Assembly: GCA_001789515.1 (NCBI GenBank)
Contig: MFZT01000037.1
Span: 1 to 14,644, forward strand
Source: Candidatus Roizmanbacteria bacterium RIFCSPHIGHO2_02_FULL_43_11
GTDB taxonomy: Bacteria > Patescibacteriota > Microgenomatia > UBA1406 > HO2-37-13b
Length of the DNA stretch: 14,644 nt
Reading direction: 5' to 3'
Translations under genes and position numbers: made by a program
Shown: positions 1 through 6,745 of the stretch, in pieces
How positions within the stretch are numbered: position 1 is the stretch's first letter
Layout: the number at the start of each line of letters is the position of its first letter
Notes under the pieces: model-generated
Seen by the model: only the letters and a program-made list of their open reading frames with translations
What the model was told of the DNA's origin: nothing
Database searches by the model: none

Positions 1-44
1 GTGTCCAGGCTGGTTGAATATGTTGGAAATTATTATTTAATCAA

Positions 45-563
45 TCAGAGATCGAGTTTCCCTTGAAAAGTCCCTGCACATTTATTATTTATACACTTAC
101 AACCATCAACTGAGGGGAATCCACAAGAGCCTGACACATCGTTCTTCTCGCATTGCTTCTTTACAAAATCAGGATTCGGTTTTGCATTAACATTCATGCA
201 CTGAGGAAACTGTCCACAACAAGAACCTGCATCTTTGATAACACAATCTGCATCAGATTGACAAGAATAATCTATTTGCGGTGGCATTGTTGAATCTGTA
301 ACTGTGTTTGTTGGGATGATTGTTGGAACTTGATTATTGGTGGGTGCTGGGGAACTAATAGCAACAGTTGGAATGACTGAAGGTACAATCGGAGTTTGTG
401 TTGATAGCTTACCTACATAATAGGCTCCTACTCCAAAAGCAAGAAAAAATAAACTAACAAAAATTAAAAGGGCTAACTTTTTATGAACATGAAAGACAAA
501 CGCTTGATGCTGGGTATTCTCTATATTTTGAACTGGTTGCTGCTGTTGGACTGGTTCCTCCAT
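45..563 (-). CDS. Cysteine-rich membrane-anchored protein (unknown function)
   Basis: This is a 172-aa protein. A Gln-rich cytoplasmic N-terminus (residues 1-27) is followed by one hydrophobic segment (about 29-50), a Pro/Thr/Ser/Val-rich linker (about 55-95) and a C-terminal domain with ten cysteines, including a CC pair and a CKC. The pattern of a Ser/Asp-rich stretch followed by DC, then SCC and several spaced Cys resembles the small disulfide-rich 'eight-cysteine-cluster' domains of secreted bacterial proteins, but I cannot assign a family securely. The likely topology is an N-terminal anchor with the Cys domain outside, where it could be disulfide-bonded. An extended -10 box (TGG plus TATACT, 572-580) lies 8 nt before the ATG, so the transcript would be nearly leaderless, and this supports the start. 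The gene is downstream of tRNA-Tyr on the same strand but has its own promoter. Function is unknown. Confidence 0.8.
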   Translation of the reverse strand: MEEPVQQQQPVQNIENTQHQAFVFHVHKKLALLIFVSLFFLAFGVGAYYVGKLSTQTPIVPSVIPTVAISSPAPTNNQVPTIIPTNTVTDSTMPPQIDYSCQSDADCVIKDAGSCCGQFPQCMNVNAKPNPDFVKKQCEKNDVSGSCGFPSVDGCKCINNKCAGTFQGKLDL

Positions 564-571
564 ACGATTTT

Positions 572-580
572 AGTATACCA
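572..580 (-). promoter_or_regulatory. Extended -10 promoter of the Cys-rich protein gene
   Basis: On the minus strand the sequence reads TGGTATACT, an extended -10 element. It ends 8 nt upstream of the ATG at 563, which puts the expected start of transcription about 2 nt before the ATG. No convincing -35 is visible, as is common with extended -10 promoters. Confidence 0.6.
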
Positions 581-641
581 TGAGTTCCAACTGTAATTTG
601 TCTGTTTCTAGAAAGATTATTGGGGTAGTCTAAAAAGTGTG

Positions 642-724
642 TCCAGGGGGAAGGATTCGAACCTCCGTAGGCATAAGCCGCCTGATTTACAGTCAGGAGC
701 GATTGACCACTCCGCCACCCCTGG
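642..724 (-). tRNA. tRNA-Tyr (anticodon GTA)
   Basis: Read on the minus strand, the 83-nt gene folds as a class II tRNA. The 7-bp acceptor stem is CCAGGGG/CCCCTGG (718-724 with 643-649), with discriminator A at 642. The anticodon stem is CCTGA/TCAGG around the loop CTGTAAA, giving anticodon GTA (complement of 688-690). A long variable arm typical of bacterial tRNA-Tyr is present, as is a T arm with the TTCGAAT loop. The bases after the discriminator read CAC, so the 3' CCA is not encoded and must be added by CCA-adding enzyme. Anticodon and long variable arm agree on tyrosine. Confidence 0.96.
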
Positions 725-780
725 TTTGAAGGGCAAAAAGCAAATATCTGGACGATCACGCTTGCATTTCAAGCTCACAC

Positions 781-789
781 ATTATAGCA
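781..789 (-). promoter_or_regulatory. Extended -10 promoter of tRNA-Tyr
   Basis: The minus strand reads TGCTATAAT, a perfect extended -10. The predicted transcription start is near 774, giving a 5' leader of about 50 nt to be removed by RNase P. No other gene lies between this site and the tRNA. Confidence 0.65.
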
Positions 790-839
790 TACTAGCAGAG
801 CCTATTTAGAAGTTATAGCAAACCTAAGATTATGACAGC

Positions 840-870
840 AATGTCGTTCTAGGTTCAAAGAAACGACATT
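840..870. repeat. 9-bp inverted repeat (hairpin) upstream of the dehydrogenase gene
   Basis: AATGTCGTT (840-848) is perfectly complementary to AACGACATT (862-870), separated by 13 nt and followed by a T-rich run on the plus strand. It resembles a terminator hairpin, but no plus-strand gene lies upstream. Because its right arm covers the -35 region of the promoter at 884-892, it could instead be an operator. Confidence 0.55.
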
Positions 871-883
871 TTGTTTTTGCAGG

Positions 884-892
884 TGCTATAGT
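884..892 (+). promoter_or_regulatory. Extended -10 promoter of the dehydrogenase gene
   Basis: TGC plus TATAGT forms an extended -10. The predicted start of transcription is about 899, leaving a leader of only about 9 nt before the ATG at 908 with no clear Shine-Dalgarno sequence. Confidence 0.5.
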
Positions 893-907
893 AAAAAACA
901 GAGCTGT

Positions 908-1912
908 ATGAAGGTGGCATTTTTCGATATTGATTCATGGTCCAGTCCGTACATCAAAAGAGCTTTTCCTGGTGCAATTCTTATTGAAGACAGACTCTCT
1001 CTTGAGAATGTTTATAACCATAAAGATACGCAGATCTTATCCACATTTCACACCTCTGATCTTTCGCGAGTTGTTCTTGAAAAGTTGCCGCATCTTAAAC
1101 TTGCCGCTATCCGCGCGACAGGTTATAACAATGTTGACATGCAGTATTGTGCAAAGTCAAATGTAATTGTCTGCAATGTGCCGACCTATGGTCGCCGTAC
1201 TGTCGCAGAGCATGCATTCGGTCTCATTCTCACACTAACGCGTAAGCTCTATACAGCTATCGATCGTGTGAAAAAAGATGGCAAGTTTAATATTATCGGC
1301 CTTCAGGGGACTGACCTTTTTGGCAAAACTATAGGAATCGTCGGCCTTGGTGAAATTGGCACAAGCATGCTTAAAATCGCAAAAGGCTTTGGTATGGATG
1401 TGCTGATCTATACCCGCACACAAGACCCGACTCTCGCGCAGGAGATGGACTTTGAATATGCTCAAGACCTTGATGATCTTCTTGGCCGATCCGACATCAT
1501 CACTCTCCACCTACCACTTAACGAGCACACGCAGCACACCATCAACGCCAAAAACATCCAAAACATCAAAAAAGGTGCGTACCTCATTAATACAGCTCGA
1601 GGGGGGCTCATTGAGACAGAGGCGATCCTTCAAGCTTTAGAAGAGGAAATTCTTGCCGGTGTGGGGCTTGATGTCCTCGAGAATGAGGTTGAGTTTCAGG
1701 AGGAGGCAGATTTGCTTTCAAGCCATGTGAGAGCAAAAATTGACTATGAAAATCTGGTCCTTGATCATGTGCTCATCAAGCACGAAAAAGTTGTGGTGAC
1801 ACCCCATAATGCATTTAACAGTAACGAGGCACGGCTTAAAATTCTCACAACTTCATTTGAAAACATTCACAATTTTCTTGATGGAAAGCCGCAGAACGTG
1901 GTAACTGCTTGA
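908..1912 (+). CDS. D-2-hydroxyacid dehydrogenase (D-lactate dehydrogenase-like)
   Basis: This 334-aa protein belongs to the NAD-dependent D-isomer-specific 2-hydroxyacid dehydrogenases, which interconvert 2-oxo acids and D-2-hydroxy acids in the cytoplasm. The nucleotide-binding domain carries GIVGLGEIG (about 142-150). The catalytic Arg lies in INTARGG (near 230), the acidic partner in the GLDVLENEVE region (near 257), and the catalytic His in TPHNAF (near 300). The insertion between the acidic residue and the His, followed by VVVTPHNAF, resembles D-lactate dehydrogenases more than glycerate or phosphoglycerate dehydrogenases, so pyruvate to D-lactate in fermentative NADH reoxidation is the likeliest role. 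Length is normal for the family. It is a stand-alone gene with its own short-leader promoter and a TGA stop. The exact substrate is an inference. Confidence 0.9.
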   Translation: MKVAFFDIDSWSSPYIKRAFPGAILIEDRLSLENVYNHKDTQILSTFHTSDLSRVVLEKLPHLKLAAIRATGYNNVDMQYCAKSNVIVCNVPTYGRRTVAEHAFGLILTLTRKLYTAIDRVKKDGKFNIIGLQGTDLFGKTIGIVGLGEIGTSMLKIAKGFGMDVLIYTRTQDPTLAQEMDFEYAQDLDDLLGRSDIITLHLPLNEHTQHTINAKNIQNIKKGAYLINTARGGLIETEAILQALEEEILAGVGLDVLENEVEFQEEADLLSSHVRAKIDYENLVLDHVLIKHEKVVVTPHNAFNSNEARLKILTTSFENIHNFLDGKPQNVVTA

Positions 1913-1985
1913 GTTCTCCACCTAAAGTTATCCCATAGCATCAAAATAGAGCTGCATAATTTTTGGGAGGTTTGTGCGGTCCCGG

Positions 1986-2014
1986 TTGCTCACTAGGCTC
2001 TGCTGTGTTACAAT
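1986..2014 (+). promoter_or_regulatory. Promoter of the nusA-infB-DHH operon
   Basis: TTGCTC (1986-1991), a 17-nt spacer and TACAAT (2009-2014) form a good housekeeping-type promoter. The expected start is about 2021, only 3 nt before the nusA ATG, so the operon mRNA is predicted to be essentially leaderless. Confidence 0.6.
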
Positions 2015-2023
2015 TGAGCAGAT

Positions 2024-3199
2024 ATGACAGTAATAAAAAGTGATTTTTTTCTAGCATTAAACCAAGTTGCAACCGAGCGTGGGATATCGCTTGATGATGT
2101 GCTTTTCTCAATGAGAGAGGCTATCTTGGCAGCCTATCACAAAGAATATGGTACAACAGAAGAGCCTGAAGAAGGGGTTGAGGTAAAAATAAACCAAGAA
2201 AGTGGCGAAATGCATATCTATAAAAATGATCAAGATATTACTCCTCCTGGTTTTGGACGGATTGCTGCCCAAACTGCAAGGCAGGTTGTCTTGCAAAGTA
2301 TCAGGGAAGCTGAAAAGCGAACGATAGTCAAACATTATAGCGGCCAGGTTGGGGCTATTGCGAAAGGTCGTGTCATTCGCTTCGAGGGTCGCAACGTACT
2401 CCTGGATCTTGGAAAAGCTGAAGGATTTCTGCCGGTTGAAGAACAAATTCGCTCAGAACGTTACCATCTTAATGATACTCTCACGGTCTATATTAAGGAG
2501 ATAAAGGAAGATGCCTATGGTAACTCTCGCATTGTAATTTCCCGCATAGATCCGGAACTTGTCAAACAACTTTTCATGAAGGAAGTCCCGGAAATTGAAA
2601 ATGGGACAGTTAAAGTTCACGTAGTTATTCGTGAGCCGGGTGAGCGCACAAAGATTGCGGTTCACTCTGATCAAACAGGTGTAGATCCTGTTGGTGCATG
2701 TGTTGGTCAAAAGGGGATCAGAGTAAAAGCAGTGACTGATGAACTTGGAGGTGCTGAAAAGATCGATATTATTCAATATAACCCCGATGATGCACTATTC
2801 ATCCGCGAGGCTCTATCACCAGCCAAAGTGCTTTCTGTGAAGATTGATAAAAAAAGGCGCTTAGCAACTGTTGAGGTCGATGAAGATCAAGCGCCTCTTG
2901 CTATTGGGCAAAAAGGGGTGAATGTCAACCTCGCGGGTAGACTAACTGACTATACTATTGACATCAAGCAGATTATGCCTGAGGGATCTGACGCAAAAAA
3001 AGAACCTCCAGCGAAGCCCCTTACGTCTACAGAGCCTTCTGAAGAGCAGCCCAAAGAAGTCTCTGCCAAGGAGGAAGAACCGACTCAAACAACAGAAGAA
3101 AGCGCAGAAGAGGCTCCTAAGGAAAAATCTTCAGATGAGATCCTCCCTACTCCACCTACAGATAGTATGAATGATAAGTCAGAAATGGCTTCCTCATAA
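2024..3199 (+). CDS. nusA: Transcription termination/antitermination factor NusA
   Basis: This 391-aa protein binds RNA polymerase and nascent RNA and modulates pausing, termination and antitermination. The NusA N-terminal domain covers about 1-100. The S1 domain runs from about 106 to 165 (G-V-I-R-F-E-G-R-N-V-L-L-D-L-G type core). KH1 carries the GQKG loop (about 229-232), and KH2 the AIGQKGVNVNLA motif (about 291-302). After KH2 there is no AR repeat domain. Instead the protein ends in a roughly 65-residue Glu/Lys/Pro/Ser-rich, probably disordered tail. It is the first gene of an operon with infB 14 nt downstream. The start is fixed by the promoter just upstream, and no Shine-Dalgarno sequence is seen. 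Confidence 0.95.
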   Translation: MTVIKSDFFLALNQVATERGISLDDVLFSMREAILAAYHKEYGTTEEPEEGVEVKINQESGEMHIYKNDQDITPPGFGRIAAQTARQVVLQSIREAEKRTIVKHYSGQVGAIAKGRVIRFEGRNVLLDLGKAEGFLPVEEQIRSERYHLNDTLTVYIKEIKEDAYGNSRIVISRIDPELVKQLFMKEVPEIENGTVKVHVVIREPGERTKIAVHSDQTGVDPVGACVGQKGIRVKAVTDELGGAEKIDIIQYNPDDALFIREALSPAKVLSVKIDKKRRLATVEVDEDQAPLAIGQKGVNVNLAGRLTDYTIDIKQIMPEGSDAKKEPPAKPLTSTEPSEEQPKEVSAKEEEPTQTTEESAEEAPKEKSSDEILPTPPTDSMNDKSEMASS

Positions 3200-3213
3200 T
3201 TTCACACAAGCAT

Positions 3214-4671
3214 ATGGCAAAAGGATATCGAGCACCAGTAGTAGTTGTATTAGGTCATGTTGATCATGGCAAGACTACTTTGCTTGATTATATCCGCAAA
3301 AGCCATGTCGCAGATAAAGAAGCTGGCAAAATTACTCAAAGTATCGGTGCCTACTCAGCGCATGTCCCAATTGAGGGATACCACACGCAGGATATCACCT
3401 TTATTGACACTCCGGGCCATGAGGCATTCACACAATTGAGAGTAAGAGGAGCGAATATTGCGGACATTGCAATTCTTATTATCGACGCTTCAGCTTCGGT
3501 GATGCCCCAAACTATTGAGTCAATTTCCCACATTCAAGCAGCAAATATCCCCTTCTTAGTGGCAATGAATAAGGTGGACATGCAAACAGCGAACCAAGAT
3601 AAAGTTAAAGCTGACCTTGCAAAACATGGCGTGCTCACAGAAGGTTATGGAGGCAATGTCCCTGCGGTACCGATTTCAGCTCTCAAGGGTGATGGCGTGC
3701 AAGATCTCCTTGAAACCCTACTTCTCATGGCTGCAGAGAAAAATTTTACCTATGACACCGAAAGTGAGCTTCAGGCATATATTATTGAAACGCATCAGGA
3801 CAGGGCAGGAACAGCTGCGTCATGTGTGATCAAAAATGGCTCTCTTGCCGTCGGCGACACAGTATTTGCAGCGCAAAATGAGGCTCGCATTAAAGCGCTG
3901 ATCAATGATAGTGGTGTACGTGTGAAAGAGGTTGTGCCCTCCATGCCATTTGTGTTGTTTGGTTTTAAAGAAATGCCTGAAGTTGGCATGGCTTTAACTC
4001 GCGCGAAGGGTGCGGGAAAGTTATCAGAGCCCTCTCCTTCAGACGTTCCTTCTGCTGATCCTTTTGCTGATTTTTTTAAACAGGACGAAGCGAAAAAGCT
4101 AAAGATTGTTCTTAAAGCTGATAGTGCAGGTTCTCTTGAAGCTATCACTCCGGCTCTTCAGAAAAATGACAATCTCGAAGTTATGTTAGGCGGAATTGGT
4201 GAAATTTTAGAGTCTGACATTTTTCTTGCCAAGGTTTCTGAGGCAATTGTAATCGGATTTTCAGTCCCGGTCCCTAAAAATGTTGAGTCAATGGCAAAAA
4301 CAGAGAAAGTTGTTATCAAAACCTATAATATTATCTATAAACTTCTCGAAGAACTCCAGGAGGTTTCTGAGCTCATTAAAGAGAAAGAAGAGCAAGCGCG
4401 AACTTTCAAAGGCGAGGGGAAAGTTCAGGCGATTTTCCACATAGATGGTCTAACTATTGCTGGTGTAAAAATCACCAAAGGGCGTATTGATTTACACGAT
4501 AGAGCCGAGCATATTCGTGATAATGCCCTAAAAGATGAGGCAATTATTGTCTCAATAAAGCAGCGAGCACATGATGTTGATACTGCAAAAAAGGGTGAAG
4601 AGGCAGGTATTCAGCTAGACCCTCAACTTGACATAAAACAGGGTGACGTGATAAAATCTTATAGTATATGA
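3214..4671 (+). CDS. infB: Translation initiation factor IF-2, short form lacking the N-terminal region
   Basis: IF-2 is the GTPase that recruits fMet-tRNA to the 30S subunit and promotes subunit joining. At 485 aa this is far shorter than B. subtilis (about 716) or E. coli (890) IF-2, because it begins directly with the G domain. The G motifs are all present: G1 GHVDHGKT (about 14-21), switch I KITQSIGAY, G3 DTPGHEAF with the catalytic His, G4 NKVD and G5 SALKG. Domains II, III and IV follow. Two normally conserved spots differ. Switch I reads TQSIG where bacterial IF-2 usually has TQHIG, and domain IV reads EEAGI where the family has ECGI. It follows nusA by 14 nt, and its TGA stop overlaps the next ATG (ATGA). 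There is no Shine-Dalgarno sequence, so translation is probably coupled within the operon. Confidence 0.95.
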   Translation: MAKGYRAPVVVVLGHVDHGKTTLLDYIRKSHVADKEAGKITQSIGAYSAHVPIEGYHTQDITFIDTPGHEAFTQLRVRGANIADIAILIIDASASVMPQTIESISHIQAANIPFLVAMNKVDMQTANQDKVKADLAKHGVLTEGYGGNVPAVPISALKGDGVQDLLETLLLMAAEKNFTYDTESELQAYIIETHQDRAGTAASCVIKNGSLAVGDTVFAAQNEARIKALINDSGVRVKEVVPSMPFVLFGFKEMPEVGMALTRAKGAGKLSEPSPSDVPSADPFADFFKQDEAKKLKIVLKADSAGSLEAITPALQKNDNLEVMLGGIGEILESDIFLAKVSEAIVIGFSVPVPKNVESMAKTEKVVIKTYNIIYKLLEELQEVSELIKEKEEQARTFKGEGKVQAIFHIDGLTIAGVKITKGRIDLHDRAEHIRDNALKDEAIIVSIKQRAHDVDTAKKGEEAGIQLDPQLDIKQGDVIKSYSI

Positions 4672-5834
4672 AAGACGGTAATGAAGTCGCCCATATTGTG
4701 CAGTTTCTGAAAGAAAAATTGTCGATTGTGATATGCCTTCCTGTCCAACCGACGCTTGACGCATCAGCTGCAGCACTGGCTCTATATTTAGGCCTATTGA
4801 AAGATGGCAAACAGGTCACCATTACATGCTCTGATGAAATAAATCCTGATTTTATGCTTCCCGGACAGGAAAATGTCCTTTCTGAAATTCAAGCGCCAGG
4901 TGATACCCTTGTTGTGTCAATCCCTATTCAGGGAACTGGAGTTCAGGATGTAACTTATACCATTGAAAATGAAAAGGTGAATATTGTTATTAAACCAGAG
5001 GAAGGCTTAGAAAAGTTTAACCCCAAAAATGTTCAATACTCCTATAAAGGTGGCAAGCCAGATCTGATTATAACTATATATGCTCCAACACTTGAATCTC
5101 TTGGAGAGCTTTACACAAACAACATGGAGGCGTTCCAGGGTGTAAGCATCATTAACATTGACAGACACTTCACAAATTCAGGGTTCGGCACTGTAAACTA
5201 TGTGGATAAACAAAATCCGTCAATGGCCCAAATGGTGTTTGATATCTTAAAAGATTTGAAAACAGAGTTTGATAAAGATATTGCAACAAACTTATATGCG
5301 GGGCTCAGTACTGCAACCAACAATTTTTCTGCACACACCGTTAATGCACAAACATTCCGTCTTGCTGCATTGCTTTTAGAGAAGGGTGCGGAGAAGCGTG
5401 CGATGCGGCCTCTGATGCCGATGCAAGGAATGAGAATGCCCATGGGAGGTGTGATGCCGTCTGGATTTGGTGCACCGCCGGTGAGCTATTCATACCCCGA
5501 GCCTGCTGACATGATGGCTGTAGACGGTCAACAAATGCCCATAGTACAGTCCGTGCCTATATCTTCGCAACAAAGGCAACCCAAGCAACAACAGCAACAA
5601 ATGCCTCAACAGCAACAAACTGCGGCACAACAGCGGCCCTCACGTCCACAACGTCCGCCGCAACCTCAACAGGATATTCCCCAGATTGGGACCTCGGAAG
5701 AAAAGGAAAGCCAACCGCAAACTATGCCGGTACAGCCCGAGCCAGGTCCTGAGCCTGAACCTGAAGACTGGCTTAAGCCAAAAATTTTCCAAGGAAATGT
5801 ACCAGCGCAGGGTGGGGGCGGAATGAAAGTGTAA
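4668..5834 (+). CDS. Degenerate DHH-family phosphoesterase homologue with Gln/Pro-rich tail
   Basis: This 388-aa protein starts inside the infB stop codon (ATGA overlap), so the two are translationally coupled. Residues about 1-245 align by pattern with NrnA-like DHH phosphoesterases, whose genes often sit in nusA-infB operons. The metal-binding motifs are eroded. Motif I (H-x-x-P-D-x-D) is P-V-Q-P-T-L-D (25-31). The motif II Asp has no equivalent in VVSIPIQG. DHH is DRH (165-167), and motif IV G-I-x-x-D-T is GLSTAT (212-217) with the Asp as Ala. The surrounding hydrophobic framework is intact (IINIDRHFTNSGFGTVNYVD; AQTFRLAALLLEKGA). The DHHA1 domain is missing. It is replaced by about 140 residues of low complexity: Met/Pro/Gly, then Gln runs, then Pro/Glu. 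It is probably not a nuclease and may be a scaffold or nucleotide-binding pseudoenzyme. That role is inference. Confidence 0.75.
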   Translation: MKDGNEVAHIVQFLKEKLSIVICLPVQPTLDASAAALALYLGLLKDGKQVTITCSDEINPDFMLPGQENVLSEIQAPGDTLVVSIPIQGTGVQDVTYTIENEKVNIVIKPEEGLEKFNPKNVQYSYKGGKPDLIITIYAPTLESLGELYTNNMEAFQGVSIINIDRHFTNSGFGTVNYVDKQNPSMAQMVFDILKDLKTEFDKDIATNLYAGLSTATNNFSAHTVNAQTFRLAALLLEKGAEKRAMRPLMPMQGMRMPMGGVMPSGFGAPPVSYSYPEPADMMAVDGQQMPIVQSVPISSQQRQPKQQQQQMPQQQQTAAQQRPSRPQRPPQPQQDIPQIGTSEEKESQPQTMPVQPEPGPEPEPEDWLKPKIFQGNVPAQGGGGMKV

Positions 5835-5835
5835 A

Positions 5836-6660
5836 TTAATGGTGATGGGAAGGCACTTGCCTCCCTGTTTTTACTTCAACAAGAATGTGTCCCCAAAGGT
5901 CATCAAATTCGTGCTGTGCCTGCTGCACAGTGACATCTTCACCTGCAGTAAGGCGTGCAGCCCAACTGCCAACAAGGCCGTCAATTTTTCCGGCGATAGT
6001 GTAGTCACCTTCAGATGATGTTGCAGGCAACATGCTATTTATCTGTGCTATTGCCTGATCGGTCATTTCTGCTCCGCTAATGCCCGTATCAAACCTGCGA
6101 CCGTCTTCTGTGGCATATGAGGCTGATCCCATGTGTACGCCTGGAGCCTCTGTTGTCTCCTTAATGTATGCCGCATCTTCAGGGTCTTCCATAGTTGGCT
6201 CGGAACCGACTTCTTGCAAAGCAGTAGCGGCTAAAACTTTGTTGACTGCATAACGTGCTAAGCCTCCAGGGAAAAGTAGCTGACCATCCCCGTCTGTCCT
6301 CGTGTGTAAGTCCCCCTCTTGTTCAGAGAAATACATGTGACCTGTTGACTTTTCAACTATTGCAACTGTGCAGGCGCCATTAAATAAGGGGATGGCACCA
6401 AGATGGAGACCTTTCATGATTTCTAAAAGTTGAGCAAAACGTGGAACCTCTTCAACCATTCCTAATGTTTTCAACGTAGTCATAGCCTCTGAGGTAAGTT
6501 TCATTGGCGGGCGAATTGCAGTGTGGAGGTTTTTGAGTTCTGCTTCGAAGGTTGGTAGGCCATGAGGAGGATATTGCACGAACGATATAACTCTTTTAAT
6601 CAATGATTTCGCTTCAGCAAACGGTTCATGTATATCAGCAGGGCTTAATGTATCAACCAT
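5836..6660 (-). CDS. Uncharacterised 274-aa soluble protein
   Basis: I do not recognise this protein. It has no signal peptide or membrane segment and is slightly acidic. A central region with alternating hydrophobic strands (CTVAIVEKSTGHMYFSEQEG, about 97-116) is followed by a helical Ala-rich part (LARYAVNKVLAATALQEVG). A segment ending in DGRRFDTGISGAEMTDQAI comes next, then a C-terminal helical region ending in a Ser-His-His-His tail. Its stop codon lies one base beyond the stop of the convergent DHH-like gene, with no visible terminator between them. The start at 6660 is supported by an extended -10 box (TGGTATACT, 6670-6678) 9 nt upstream, which gives a 3-nt leader. It is divergent from the RmuC gene. 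No function is proposed. Confidence 0.8.
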   Translation of the reverse strand: MVDTLSPADIHEPFAEAKSLIKRVISFVQYPPHGLPTFEAELKNLHTAIRPPMKLTSEAMTTLKTLGMVEEVPRFAQLLEIMKGLHLGAIPLFNGACTVAIVEKSTGHMYFSEQEGDLHTRTDGDGQLLFPGGLARYAVNKVLAATALQEVGSEPTMEDPEDAAYIKETTEAPGVHMGSASYATEDGRRFDTGISGAEMTDQAIAQINSMLPATSSEGDYTIAGKIDGLVGSWAARLTAGEDVTVQQAQHEFDDLWGHILVEVKTGRQVPSHHH

Positions 6661-6669
6661 ACAGGCTCA

Positions 6670-6678
6670 AGTATACCA
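6670..6678 (-). promoter_or_regulatory. Extended -10 promoter of the 274-aa protein gene
   Basis: The minus strand reads TGGTATACT, identical to the element upstream of the gene at 563. It ends 9 nt before the ATG at 6660, so transcription should start about 3 nt before the ATG. Confidence 0.6.
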
Positions 6679-6730
6679 AATAGTGCCTCAAAAGAAAAGG
6701 TTTGGGCTGCCCGTGTGTGTTAATTTCTAG

Positions 6731-6736
6731 TATACT
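6731..6736 (+). promoter_or_regulatory. -10 box of the RmuC gene
   Basis: TATACT lies 9 nt upstream of the ATG at 6746, predicting a 3-nt leader. It is part of the palindrome AGTATACT (6729-6736). No good -35 is visible. It sits about 55 bp from the divergent -10 at 6670-6675. Confidence 0.5.
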
Positions 6737-6745
6737 GTCCCTACC

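Noticed and set aside
1..9. GTGTCCAGG at the left edge repeats the 3' end region of tRNA-Tyr (639-650), as an integration (att) site duplication
   Set aside because: The match is only 9 bp, the sequence is cut by the window edge, there is no integrase gene, and the segment between would be a single small gene.
4669..4671. Possible recoding of TGA as glycine, as in some CPR lineages
   Set aside because: TGA ends infB and the dehydrogenase at normal family lengths, and no gene here reads through TGA.
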